Position numbers and translations under genes: made by a program. Below the pieces are notes generated by a model that was given only the letters and a program-made list of their open reading frames with translations, made no database searches and was not told the DNA's origin. A stretch of 24,269 bases of DNA from positions 1-24,269 of IMG/VR virus record IMGVR_UViG_3300017770_000161; one strand, 5' to 3'. This document shows positions 5,776 to 14,500 of this stretch, piece after piece. Each line of letters opens with the position of its first letter. Within the stretch, counting starts at the first letter, position 1. This stretch comes from a virus.

Positions 5776-6111
5776 CTATTCTACAACGTTACCGTCATAA
5801 TCATCATCTAAATCATCTTTAAATGAATCTGTGTCAACAGTACTAGCCATAGCTAGTTGTTTTTCTACATTCTCTTTACCTTTAAGAGATGTAGGACTTG
5901 CGTCATGCAATTCCCACAGTCTTGATTGTGCGTCAGCAATGATACGCAGTTGCTCTGCAACTTCAGTATCAGTTTTATCAAGGTGTAAAAAGTAAGGTCT
6001 ACTTTTACCTTGAGTTGCTGAATAGCCATGAGTGACAGCCATTTGACTCCACTCAGTCAGTTGTGCGCCTGTTTGCGCACAGATTACCTCGTAAGGTACG
6101 TTACTTGCCAT
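5776..6111 (-). CDS. 111-aa hypothetical protein with acidic tail
   Basis: Starts MASNVPYEVICAQTGAQLTE behind GAAAGGA. The N-terminal half has a beta-like VICAQTG and FLHLDKTDTEV, followed by a helix AEQLRIIADAQSRLWELHDA. The last 20 residues are very acidic (DDLDDDYDG), typical of DNA-mimicking or intrinsically disordered tails in phage proteins. It is flanked by two strong hairpins (5729-5766 and 6140-6209), so it forms its own mRNA segment. No family recognised. Confidence 0.75.
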   Translation of the reverse strand: MASNVPYEVICAQTGAQLTEWSQMAVTHGYSATQGKSRPYFLHLDKTDTEVAEQLRIIADAQSRLWELHDASPTSLKGKENVEKQLAMASTVDTDSFKDDLDDDYDGNVVE

Positions 6112-6139
6112 AATATATATCCTTTCTATTATGTATCAT

Positions 6140-6209
6140 CTATGTCTTTCATAGATAAATTTTTCTTTCACACCACGCTCTGAAAGAAAATATTTAGCTA
6201 AAGACATAG
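6140..6209 (-). terminator. two-tier intercistronic hairpin
   Basis: CTATGTCTTT (6140-6149) pairs with AAAGACATAG (6200-6209), enclosing TTTTCTTTC (6161-6169) paired with GAAAGAAAA (6182-6190) around a 12-base loop. It lies between the stop at 6233 and the GAAAGGA site of the gene starting at 6111. The gap 6112-6232 has no other content. It could terminate or process the transcript, or present the downstream ribosome-binding site. Confidence 0.7.
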
Positions 6210-6232
6210 TTATACAAGAAGGATAGTAAGGC

Positions 6233-6538
6233 CTAAGCCTCACTACCTTCAAATAATGATAATTGCTTGATATTATCAACTTGTTTAATTAATTTAGGCA
6301 ATTTATTTAATTGACGTGCAATATAAGTCTTAGACTCTTTATGTAGTGCAATTAAGTTCGGCTTGCCTCCAGCTGTCGGTTGTGCAACACAGTCGCCGTG
6401 TAGGTACGACTTCCATGTTATCCAGCCCTTCTGTGGTCCGAAGTAGCTTTTTATAGGATGTCTTTCGTCTGGAAATACTTCTTTATGACATATGCCACAA
6501 TCGATAGTATCTATCCATTTAGTATATTCTTTATTCAT
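6233..6538 (-). CDS. 101-aa zinc-finger-like protein
   Basis: Taken from ATG 6538 (MNKEYTKWIDTIDCGICHKE) behind GAAAGGA. A GTG at 6592 would add 18 residues with another CxxC (MSCQVC), but that GTG lies inside a hairpin stem (6563-6596), so the later start is preferred. Motifs: CGIC, then HPIKSYFGPQKGW, then SYLHGDCV. The CxxC plus H/C pair can hold one zinc, and the arrangement resembles small phage zinc-finger proteins that bind nucleic acid. The C-terminal half is a basic helix (ARQLNKLPKLIKQ). It is the first gene of the leftward set and the nearest to the long structured region at 6678-7127. Precise role unknown. Confidence 0.7.
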   Translation of the reverse strand: MNKEYTKWIDTIDCGICHKEVFPDERHPIKSYFGPQKGWITWKSYLHGDCVAQPTAGGKPNLIALHKESKTYIARQLNKLPKLIKQVDNIKQLSLFEGSEA

Positions 6539-6562
6539 AACTTTCTTGTCCTTTCGTATGAA

Positions 6563-6596
6563 TTTTGTTGTCTTACAGACCTGACAAGACACAAAA
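6563..6596 (-). promoter_or_regulatory. 11-bp hairpin before the 101-aa gene
   Basis: TTTTGT (6563-6568) pairs with ACAAAA (6591-6596) and GTCTT (6570-6574) with AAGAC (6586-6590), with one bulged base and an 11-base loop. It ends about 10 bases before the GAAAGGA site, as in the other left-arm genes. Its presence argues against the upstream GTG start at 6592. Confidence 0.5.
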
Positions 6597-6677
6597 TCCT
6601 TAAATACGGAAGGACTTAGAAAGTTGAATGAATAGAATATCTATGGATGATACTAGATTGGCATTGACATAAAAGTA

Positions 6678-7127
6678 TTACAGACCAAGACGCACTCGAA
6701 AGCCTCGGCGACAAAGGTCTGTAACATTAAGTTATCCTCACTGTACTGTAAGCACAATACAGTAGAGGCAAGTAACTTAATGAACAGCTGGAATGTAACT
6801 CATTGTACGGATAACACTGTAGTTATATATAGTATCCATATGTATGCATAGTCATATCAATACACTACATATGGTATTAAATCAATACGGGATACTATAT
6901 ATAGTAGGTCACTTTACCGTAAGGTAAAGACATTCAGTACAGTATACAATATATTGTAGGTCTATCTATATATACTTCAGTACTGAATGTTGTTTGACCT
7001 ACCAGTGTTAACCTTGATGTTCTACAGGTATACAGTAAGGCTAGAAATATATGCTGGTAATTCTGTAATACAGTAGGTGGCTACAGTCTTTTTAGGCACT
7101 AGCGGGCATTAGTAATTGTGTGCCTAA
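6678..7127 (+). ncRNA. large multi-helix non-coding region upstream of terL
   Basis: The 775 bases between 6538 and 7314 hold no credible gene. From 6678 stems follow each other almost without linkers: TTACAGACC/GGTCTGTAA (6678-6724); then abutting CATTAAGTTA/TAACTTAATG (6725-6782) with CCTC/GAGG and TACTGT/ACAGTA inside; TATATATAGTATCC/GGATACTATATATA (6824-6837 with 6890-6903) overlapping CCATATGTA/TACATATGG; then abutting a three-way junction: GTAGGTCA/TGACCTAC (6904-6911 with 6995-7002), CTTTACC-GTAA-GGTAAAG (6912-6929) and ACATTCAGTAC/GTACTGAATGT (6930-6940 with 6980-6990). TTAGGCAC/GTGCCTAA (7092-7127) follows. GTAA is a GNRA loop on the plus strand only, favouring rightward transcription. 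A structured RNA, replication origin or packaging (cos/pac) site are the candidates. 6597-6677 and 7128-7249 show nothing further that I could support. Confidence 0.5.
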
Positions 7128-7249
7128 TCAAACGTTTTCTAATGTCCTTGGGTACTGCCTTTGTCTTTCTAGTGTACTGTCTTGCCAGTCAGCAGCTTTC
7201 TACATCCCGATTGCACCTTCACCTGTAACAAATTACTTGTGTTTGATGT

Positions 7250-7278
7250 TTGTAATTGACAGTATGTTACCATATAAT
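7250..7278 (+). promoter_or_regulatory. sigma70-like promoter for the packaging/head operon
   Basis: TTGTAA (7250-7255), 17-base spacer, TATAAT (7273-7278). Transcription would start near 7285, about 29 bases before the terminase ATG. The -10 box is perfect, the -35 matches 4 of 6. AATTAC/GTAATT inverted repeats overlap the -35 and could bind a regulator. Confidence 0.65.
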
Positions 7279-7313
7279 TAGCACTACGCAAACATCTACA
7301 GAAAGTTAGTTAA

Positions 7314-9224
7314 ATGGGTCAAAATGTTGTATGTATAGCTCAAGGCTGTAGGAAGCGATTAAGTGGGAAACAAAGAAAATTTTGTTCACCTACCTGTCAA
7401 AAGAGACAGTTCGCAGCCGACAAGCGACATAATGACAAGGTTGAGAAACCAATTAACCGTGAACTAAAATCTGATGATGGCGACTACGCTAGTGTTAGAC
7501 GAGGTACGTATTACCGAGCTTTCGTAAGTGAAGGATACGCCGAGTTACTAGCTAATGGAGACATTAGTGTAGCTGAGGTATCTTTACTCCTTGAGACTAG
7601 CTCGGCTACCGTCTCTCGAATGGCAGCTGCCTACAAAATTGACACCAGGAACTCCATCGCTGCTGACGGATGGGAAATATCAGAGGATGCACAAAAGAGT
7701 TTAGAGAATTTTTCTAGCTTCCGCGAAAAATATTTTCGTACGGAACTAGGTAAGAAGTATGAAACAGCCCCCTTCCATACTAATTGGATAAATAACATTA
7801 TAGATTCTATTAATAACGGTAAAGAATTATTAATATTAAGCCCCCCAAGACATGGAAAGACAGAACTGTTAATACATTTTGCTGTGTATCAGATATGCAA
7901 GAATCCAAACTTACGTATCATGTGGGTAGGTGGAAACGAAGATATAGCTAAAAATGCTCTTAGCGCAGTCCTAGACGTGCTTGACACGAACGAAGAACTC
8001 AGAGAGGCATACTGTCCCCCAGGTACATCTTTTAAACCAGATAACCGTTCTGGTAAGAACTGGTCACAGAATCAATTTACTGTAGGTACAAGAACTGTAG
8101 CTGGTATTAAATCACCAACTATGGTTGCTGTAGGTAAAGGTGGAAAGATATTATCTCGTGACTGTGACTTGATTATTGCTGATGACATTGAAGACCACCA
8201 AACTACTATGCAGGCAGGTGCAAGAGAATCTACAAGACAATGGTGGACAACAACATTATCTTCACGTAAAGAGGAACACACAGCTGTTGTCGTAATTGGT
8301 TCAAGACAACACCCTGATGATTTATATAACCATCTTTTAGAGTCAGATAACTTTACTTCTATAGTTGAATCTGCACACAAACTAGAATGTGAACTACCAG
8401 AACATACAAGTGAAGTACATACTGATTGTATGCTATGGTCTTCTAAACGTTCACACAAATGGTTAATGTCTAGATTACATTCTGCTGAATCAACAGGTGG
8501 TAGGCAAATATTCGAGATGGTGTACTATAACCAAACATACATAGAAGGTACACAAATCTTTACTATGAATATGGTTGACCAATGCATGCGACCTGATTTA
8601 GTTATGGGACAACATTATAGAAATTTACATTTAGTAGCTGGACTTGACCCTGCATCATCAGGATTCCAGGCATCAGTACTTTGGGGTATAGATGCATATA
8701 GAGGCGAATTGTTTTTAGTAGATTTAGAAAATAGGCAAGGGGGCGGAGTAAGGGCTGCACTTGACCAAATGTCAGATTGGTTACACAAGTATGATTGTCG
8801 TCAATGGATAGTAGAAGAAAACGGTTTTCAAACTGCTATACGTCAAGATGATAAAATAAAAGAATTTACACTACGTAGTGGTATTCAGTTACAAGGACAC
8901 CTAACAGGTAAAAACAAACATGACCCACTATATGGTGTAGGTGCAATGGCTGATTTGTTTGAAAATAGAAAAATACATTTACCTACAGGTGATTCAGAAA
9001 GTAGTGCTAAAATACAAAAATACAGACAACAGTTGTTATACTTTGATGGTAAACCTGTTTCAAAGCGAAACAAGGAAAAAACTGATATAGTTATGGCTAG
9101 TTGGTTTCCGATGAAGGTATTTAGACGTATGCAAAAAGAACGTCTAGCTGACGTTGGAACAGACTACGAACCAAGTTATGGAGATTTTAAATTAACTAAT
9201 ATGAATGATGCACCATGGGGATAG
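7314..9224 (+). CDS. terL: terminase large subunit with N-terminal zinc finger and HTH
   Basis: 636 aa. The packaging motor that pumps phage DNA into the prohead and cuts it. ATPase: Walker A-like SPPRHGKT (176-183), Walker B LIIADD (286-291), coupling region VVVIGSRQHP (325-334). Nuclease (RNase H fold): GLDPASSG with D445, then IVEENG with E501/E502, and a late acidic residue in KTDIVMASW. Unusually, the N-terminus has a four-cysteine motif (C7-x4-C12-x11-C24-x3-C28, including FCSPTC) and a likely helix-turn-helix (about 84-108, ISVAEVSLLLETSSATVSRM). These look like the DNA-recognition part usually supplied by a separate small terminase, and no small-terminase gene precedes it here. Length exceeds typical TerL (about 450-550) by this extension. 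The ATG has only a weak AGAAAG site. The portal start overlaps its end. Confidence 0.93.
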   Translation: MGQNVVCIAQGCRKRLSGKQRKFCSPTCQKRQFAADKRHNDKVEKPINRELKSDDGDYASVRRGTYYRAFVSEGYAELLANGDISVAEVSLLLETSSATVSRMAAAYKIDTRNSIAADGWEISEDAQKSLENFSSFREKYFRTELGKKYETAPFHTNWINNIIDSINNGKELLILSPPRHGKTELLIHFAVYQICKNPNLRIMWVGGNEDIAKNALSAVLDVLDTNEELREAYCPPGTSFKPDNRSGKNWSQNQFTVGTRTVAGIKSPTMVAVGKGGKILSRDCDLIIADDIEDHQTTMQAGARESTRQWWTTTLSSRKEEHTAVVVIGSRQHPDDLYNHLLESDNFTSIVESAHKLECELPEHTSEVHTDCMLWSSKRSHKWLMSRLHSAESTGGRQIFEMVYYNQTYIEGTQIFTMNMVDQCMRPDLVMGQHYRNLHLVAGLDPASSGFQASVLWGIDAYRGELFLVDLENRQGGGVRAALDQMSDWLHKYDCRQWIVEENGFQTAIRQDDKIKEFTLRSGIQLQGHLTGKNKHDPLYGVGAMADLFENRKIHLPTGDSESSAKIQKYRQQLLYFDGKPVSKRNKEKTDIVMASWFPMKVFRRMQKERLADVGTDYEPSYGDFKLTNMNDAPWG

Positions 9225-11002
9225 AAAACTTAGACCTTAAAACATACAATGAAATTATTGAAAGCGCCTCTGAGTTAGTCGGTGGACAAGCAGTACAAGA
9301 AAGACAAGTAAGTAAATCTCGTATTAAAGCTATTTTAAATGGTGGTAGTGAAGGCATGAAATCTTTACTTGGTGATTCAATGAGTGCAGAAGATGCTGAT
9401 TTATTACCTGCACCAAACTTATTACAATCAGGTATTGATAGATTAGCTCAAAAAATATCTGGTGTACCACAAGTACGTGTAGATATTCTTAATGGTAACG
9501 AATCAGAGAGAGCTAAATTTCAAGCAGAAAAACTAGAACGAATAGTAACGTCTTATGATGCAACACAAAATCTAACAGGACAGTTAGCACAAGCATCTAG
9601 ATGGTTACCAGGTTATGGTTATTGTGCTTGGGTTATATCAACTAAAGTAGATAGCAATGGATTTGTATATCCTAGTGCTGAACTACGTGACCCCTATGAT
9701 ACATTTCCAGGAAACTTTGGACCTGACCAACAACCTAGAGAACTAGCAGTTCTTAGACGAGTGCCTAGATATAAACTTGCACAAATCTATCCAGAGTTTA
9801 AAGATGAAATTATGAGAAAAGATGATGATGAAACAGGAGAAGATTATACACCTGTTCCTACAGAATTTATGAGTTATGATACAAACAATGCACAAGATTG
9901 GGAAGATAACACACGAGCTGGATTAAGAATAATAGAATACTATGACCAAGGTGGTACATACATAGTATTTCCTGAACGTAAATTAATTTTAGATTTTATA
10001 CCAAACGTTCTTTCTACTCCACCGTTTGTGTTTATGAAACGTATTTCTTTCGACCAACTCAAAGGACAATATGACCATGTCATAGGTTTAATGGGTATGA
10101 TGGCAAAAATAAACATTATGTCTGCTATCGCTATGGAAGACGCAGTATTTACAGAAACAAACATTTCTGGTGAACTAGAATCTGGACAATATAGAAAAGG
10201 TAGATTTGCCGTTAACTATTTGTCACCAGGTACACAGGTCAGCAAACCACAAAATAACATGCCATATCAATTGTTCCAACAAGTGGATAGATTAGAAAGA
10301 CAATTGAGGCTTGTTGGTGGTTATCCTGTTACTGATGATGCACAGTCACCTAATTCGTTTGTAACAGGAGCTGGTTTACAAGAACTTAATGGCGCTATGT
10401 CATTAATGATAAACGAGTACAGAGAAATTATTAAAAACGCAATTGTTGAGATGGATGCTAAAAGATTAGAAATGGACGTAGTCTTAGCATACACAACAAA
10501 TGTGACAAAAAAACCTATGGTAGGTTATATTAATGGTTCTTCTTTTTCAGAAAACTATCAACCATTAAAAGACATAGGTGGAGATTTAAGAACTAGACGT
10601 ATTTATGGAGTAATGGCAGGATTCGATGAGCCACAAAAAATTGTAACTGGTTTGCAATTGTTACAAGCTGGTGTTATAGATACAGAAACATTACAAGATA
10701 ACATAGATGGTTTAGAAAATATACAAAAAGTACAAGAACGTATTAGAAAAAATAAAGCAGAAGGTGTTTTGTTTGATTCAATATTATCTAGGTCAGCACA
10801 AGGTGACCCATCTGCAACAATGGCAGCTATAGCAATCTACGAGCAACCGAATGCTATAACTGATATTATGAAACAATTTTACACTCCTGAAGAACCTGGT
10901 ATGACACCAGAACAGGAAGCAATGATTCAACAACAAATGTTGGGTGGACAGGGCTTGCCACCACAAGCCCCACCATCCATATCAGAAGCATTTGGTTTGT
11001 AA
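9215..11002 (+). CDS. portal protein
   Basis: A 595-aa protein overlapping the terminase gene by 10 bases. Position directly after TerL, length, an N-terminal segment with LLPAPNLLQSGIDRLAQKIS, a stretch with YCAWVISTK and a long helical C-terminal half (NAIVEMDAKRLEMDVVLAYT) fit the phage portal family, the twelve-subunit ring through which DNA enters and leaves the head. The C-terminus is rich in P and Q (PEEPGMTPEQEAMIQQQ), as is common in portals facing the head interior. No catalytic residues are expected. The next small gene starts within its stop codon (TAATG). Confidence 0.85.
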   Translation: MGIENLDLKTYNEIIESASELVGGQAVQERQVSKSRIKAILNGGSEGMKSLLGDSMSAEDADLLPAPNLLQSGIDRLAQKISGVPQVRVDILNGNESERAKFQAEKLERIVTSYDATQNLTGQLAQASRWLPGYGYCAWVISTKVDSNGFVYPSAELRDPYDTFPGNFGPDQQPRELAVLRRVPRYKLAQIYPEFKDEIMRKDDDETGEDYTPVPTEFMSYDTNNAQDWEDNTRAGLRIIEYYDQGGTYIVFPERKLILDFIPNVLSTPPFVFMKRISFDQLKGQYDHVIGLMGMMAKINIMSAIAMEDAVFTETNISGELESGQYRKGRFAVNYLSPGTQVSKPQNNMPYQLFQQVDRLERQLRLVGGYPVTDDAQSPNSFVTGAGLQELNGAMSLMINEYREIIKNAIVEMDAKRLEMDVVLAYTTNVTKKPMVGYINGSSFSENYQPLKDIGGDLRTRRIYGVMAGFDEPQKIVTGLQLLQAGVIDTETLQDNIDGLENIQKVQERIRKNKAEGVLFDSILSRSAQGDPSATMAAIAIYEQPNAITDIMKQFYTPEEPGMTPEQEAMIQQQMLGGQGLPPQAPPSISEAFGL

Positions 11003-11160
11003 TGGAAGAATACGTAGAAAACGAATTTTGGGATATGGTGTACAACGAATACGGTGTACAAGATGAATTTGATGTATTATCTGAAGATGTACAAAACATA
11101 ATATATCCAGCAGAAGGTATTATTATTTTTATAACTAAGGATTTTTATGGCAAAAAGTAG
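11002..11160 (+). CDS. 52-aa hypothetical protein after portal
   Basis: Starts MEEYVENEFWDMVYNEYGVQ at a TAATG overlap with the portal stop and ends FITKDFYGKK, overlapping the next gene by 14 bases. The first 33 residues are acidic and aromatic, followed by a hydrophobic run (IIYPAEGIIIFI). The coding overlap on both sides indicates a real, coupled gene. The family is not recognised; a minor head component or assembly factor is possible from position only. Confidence 0.65.
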   Translation: MEEYVENEFWDMVYNEYGVQDEFDVLSEDVQNIIYPAEGIIIFITKDFYGKK

Positions 11161-11530
11161 ACGTGGAGGATATAGACAACCTACTGCTAATACTTCTAAT
11201 GCTGTTTCTGGTCCTGGTGCATTAAGCCAAAGAACAGACGGCAATGCTTCTGCACCTGCAGCTGCATCTGGTGGAGACTACGGTCAAAGAAAAGCTATTG
11301 AAGAACAAGTATCTGCTGGTGGTGGATTACCTAAAACACAATCTATTGCACCTCCTAATGTTTTTGCACCTACAGAAAATCCAAATGAACCTATAACAGC
11401 TGGTGTACCTATAGGAGCTGGAGAAACACCAACTATAATTTCTGATAATACTGATATAATTTTACAAGCATTGTATCAAACTAACCCTTCACCAATAATC
11501 TTGGAGTTAATAAACAACAGGAACGTGTAA
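11147..11530 (+). CDS. conserved Gly/Pro-rich virion-module protein
   Basis: 127 aa, start ATG 11147 behind AAGGA. The N-terminus MAKSRRGGYRQPTANTSNAV leads into SGPGALSQRTDG, followed later by FAPTENPNEPITAGVPIGAG. This basic start, SGPG..S.RTDG motif and 'P.EP.TAG.P.G.G' segment recur, from memory, in proteins encoded just after the portal in many actinobacteriophages. The function there is unassigned; a disordered head-assembly or minor capsid role is plausible. The C-terminus is a short helix (IILELINN). The next gene starts in its stop codon (TAATG). Identity of the family is moderately sure, function is not. Confidence 0.7.
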   Translation: MAKSRRGGYRQPTANTSNAVSGPGALSQRTDGNASAPAAASGGDYGQRKAIEEQVSAGGGLPKTQSIAPPNVFAPTENPNEPITAGVPIGAGETPTIISDNTDIILQALYQTNPSPIILELINNRNV

Positions 11531-14500
11531 TGGGTAGTTATTACATAGAAGATTATTTTAAAGAAAATGAATTTAATCGTGCAAACAAACTTGCACAAAA
11601 TCAAATAAAAAATTACAAAGTTGCTTTTGAAGGTCAAAGTGAAGTATTTAATAATATACAAAAAATAAGTGACCAGTACAGTGCTTTACCGACTGACGTT
11701 GTAGTTGCACTAGCAATAAATGGAGTTAATCCTGATTATTCATCACTAGGCGATATTGAAGATGAAGTTGTAAATTTAAAAGTTAAAAAAGAAGCTGACT
11801 TATGGACTGAACTTTATGAAAAATATCAACCTGAAGATATGGAAAAAAACATGAAAATGACTGTTGGTGATTTATTAACAGGAGGTTTTGCTCCAGGTGG
11901 TACTAAACCAGGTGATGTTCAGTACGGTGTATGGGCATTTGCAGGATTAGATGCTTTATTTCAAACATTTGGACCTTCAGGTAAATGGTCTCTTTTAGCT
12001 TCTGGTGCTAATGCTTTAGTTCCTGGACAAGTTATGCAAGTAGGTAGGTCACAAGCATATTTACGTGATATACGTTATTACGACAAATTGTTGCAAGATG
12101 GTTATACACCTACAGAAGCACAAGGAATGTTACAAACTGATGTTAGTTGGACTGAAATAGAAGATATTGGTAAGGATACAAATATTGTTGGTGATATTAA
12201 AAAACATATAGATATGATACAAGAAGCTCATAAACTAGGTGGAGAACCTTTATTAGCTAATATGATGAGACAAGTTTTAAATGGTAAACCAGTAAACTTT
12301 GATAGAGGTACAAAAGCTACACTTGAATCAATAGATGCAACAAAAACACCTATGTTTCATGATTTAACTACACAATACGGTTATTCAGAAGAAGAAGCTA
12401 AAAAGTTTATTTACAGTAATATTGGTGAGCCTATTAAACAATTTGATGAAGATGGTGAAATACATTATACATCCGCAGAAAATCCTAACAAAATTAATTT
12501 TTATGCTGGTAGAAGTAAACAAAGATACATGTGGTCAGGACAAACTGCACAAGATTTTTACAAACCTCAATGGTCAGATAAAAATATTCTCATGGAATAC
12601 TCACCAGGGAGAGTTATATCTTCAGAAATTGTACAACCTGGCTCTACAGCTTTTAATACTTTGTCAGGTACATTAGATGCTACTTATCAAATAGTTCCTG
12701 AAATACTTGCTGGTAAAGGATTAAAAGGTATACGTAATGTTAAAAAAGGTTTTAGAGGTATAAACAAAGCTATGGAAGCTACTGAACTTGGTTTAGTAAA
12801 ACAAACTGGTAAAACAATTAAAATATCTCCTAATGCAATAGCAGACGATATTATTGAAACTGTAGCAGATGAAGTTGATGCTGTTACTGGTAAAGGTAAC
12901 TTTGATAAATTTGTTAATTTTAACAGTAATACATTAACAAAATATTCTGACGATGTTGTGGCTAATCGTAAACAAGTACGAGCTGCTGCTAAGAAATTAA
13001 AAAAAGAATACACAGTATTTGGTAGAGTACCTAGATTTTTTCAAACAACAAAAGATGAGGTACTTAATCAACCATTAATGGATAACTTTTTTAATGCTTT
13101 AGCAAAAACTGACCAAACAGTTGAACATGCAGTAGCTACAAATCCTATATTAAAAGAACTACATCCTGAAGTAATATCAGAAATATTAGAAGAATCTAAT
13201 CCTTCTGTAATTAAAAAAATGTTTGGTGATATGGTAGACCAAGGATATGTAGTTAAAGCTACACCAGAAACAGGATTAACACAGGATTATATACAAACAT
13301 TAGATACAATATCTGATGGGTTATTACCTGTTAAAGGTTCTTTTACTTTAAATAAAATATCTCAGAATCTTGCACAAACAGGTACACGATTACAAACAAA
13401 AAGCAATCCTGCAAAAAGAGCATTAGGTAGAGTTGCTTCTACTGTTGGTAATGAAAACGCAGCATACAGAAACTTAGGTTCTTTTGTTGGAGAACAAGGT
13501 AGAAAAGTAAGAGATTTATTTCCTGGCAGAAAACTTACACAATTAAAACCAGTAAATAAAAATGAAACAATTTTAGATACTACACAAGCTGCTGGCGAAA
13601 TGATTAAAAAACAAAAAATTGTTGATGAGCTTGACCCTACATATGGAAAATTAGAGTTTGAAAAATATATGGGATTTAGTTCATCATATAATTCGTCATT
13701 TAATCCTTATTATAGAAAACTACTAGGAGTAGTACCTTATTTAGGTATTCCATTAAACAACTTTGCAACAGGTTATAAACAATTAGCTAGTCATTTACAA
13801 GTGACAGGTTACACAATAGAAGAAGCATCACAACAATTGCGTAAATTTAGAAATTTAGATTTTAATGATAAACCAAAAATTAGAAAATTTGCATATGACC
13901 AAATGCAAGCAGATGTTGCATTAATTAAAAAACGTGGTGGTAATGATGAAATAGTTGCACAAATTGTAGAAGAACAATTTAATGGTATTCAAAAATCTAA
14001 AATATATGCTACTGGTAGAGATGGTGAAACATTACCCAATCCTGGTTCTAGAAATGAAGTTATTAGATTAACTGACCCTAAAGATGGTAAACCTAAAAAT
14101 GTAGAACATGTTACTGCACACTTGTTTTCTGAAATGTCAGATAATGTTGTACCTCTTTTAGATTACAGAATAGTCAATAGAGCTATGGGTAAAGTATTTA
14201 GAGCGCAACCTGGTGGAGAAGCAATTACTGGTGTAAGAGGGTTTGCATACGATTCTAAAGAATTTGTAAAATTTGCATCTCCATTTAGTGATAGAACAAC
14301 TAATCCATTTAAAGGTGGATTAATTAATACTAAAAAATTAAATGATGATGCTGCAACAATGTTAGCAGAATACTATACACGTAATGTTTTTAAACCTTTA
14401 GTACTATTAAGAGCTGCTTTTTTTACTCGTGTGTTTATTGAAGAACAAGCACGTATAGCTGTATCTGGAATGGATGGCTTTTTTAATCATCCTTTTAGAT

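Noticed and set aside
6539-6592. GTG start adding MSCQVC to the 101-aa zinc-finger-like protein
   Set aside because: It lies within a hairpin stem (6563-6596) and has a cramped Shine-Dalgarno spacing, while ATG 6538 has the GAAAGGA pattern of its neighbours. Not fully excluded.
6664-6681. TTGACA at 6665 with TATTAC as promoter for the structured region
   Set aside because: The spacer is only about six bases; not a workable promoter.
7180-7235. Minus-strand peptide QSGCRKLLTGK resembling AQGCRKRLSGK in the terminase N-terminus, suggesting a relic copy
   Set aside because: Only 11 residues, no start codon, frame soon closed; likely chance similarity.
8072-8458. Long open frames opposite to terL, portal and capsid genes
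   Set aside because: They lie wholly within well-supported genes on the other strand, lack ribosome-binding sites and have Ser/Cys-rich shadow composition.
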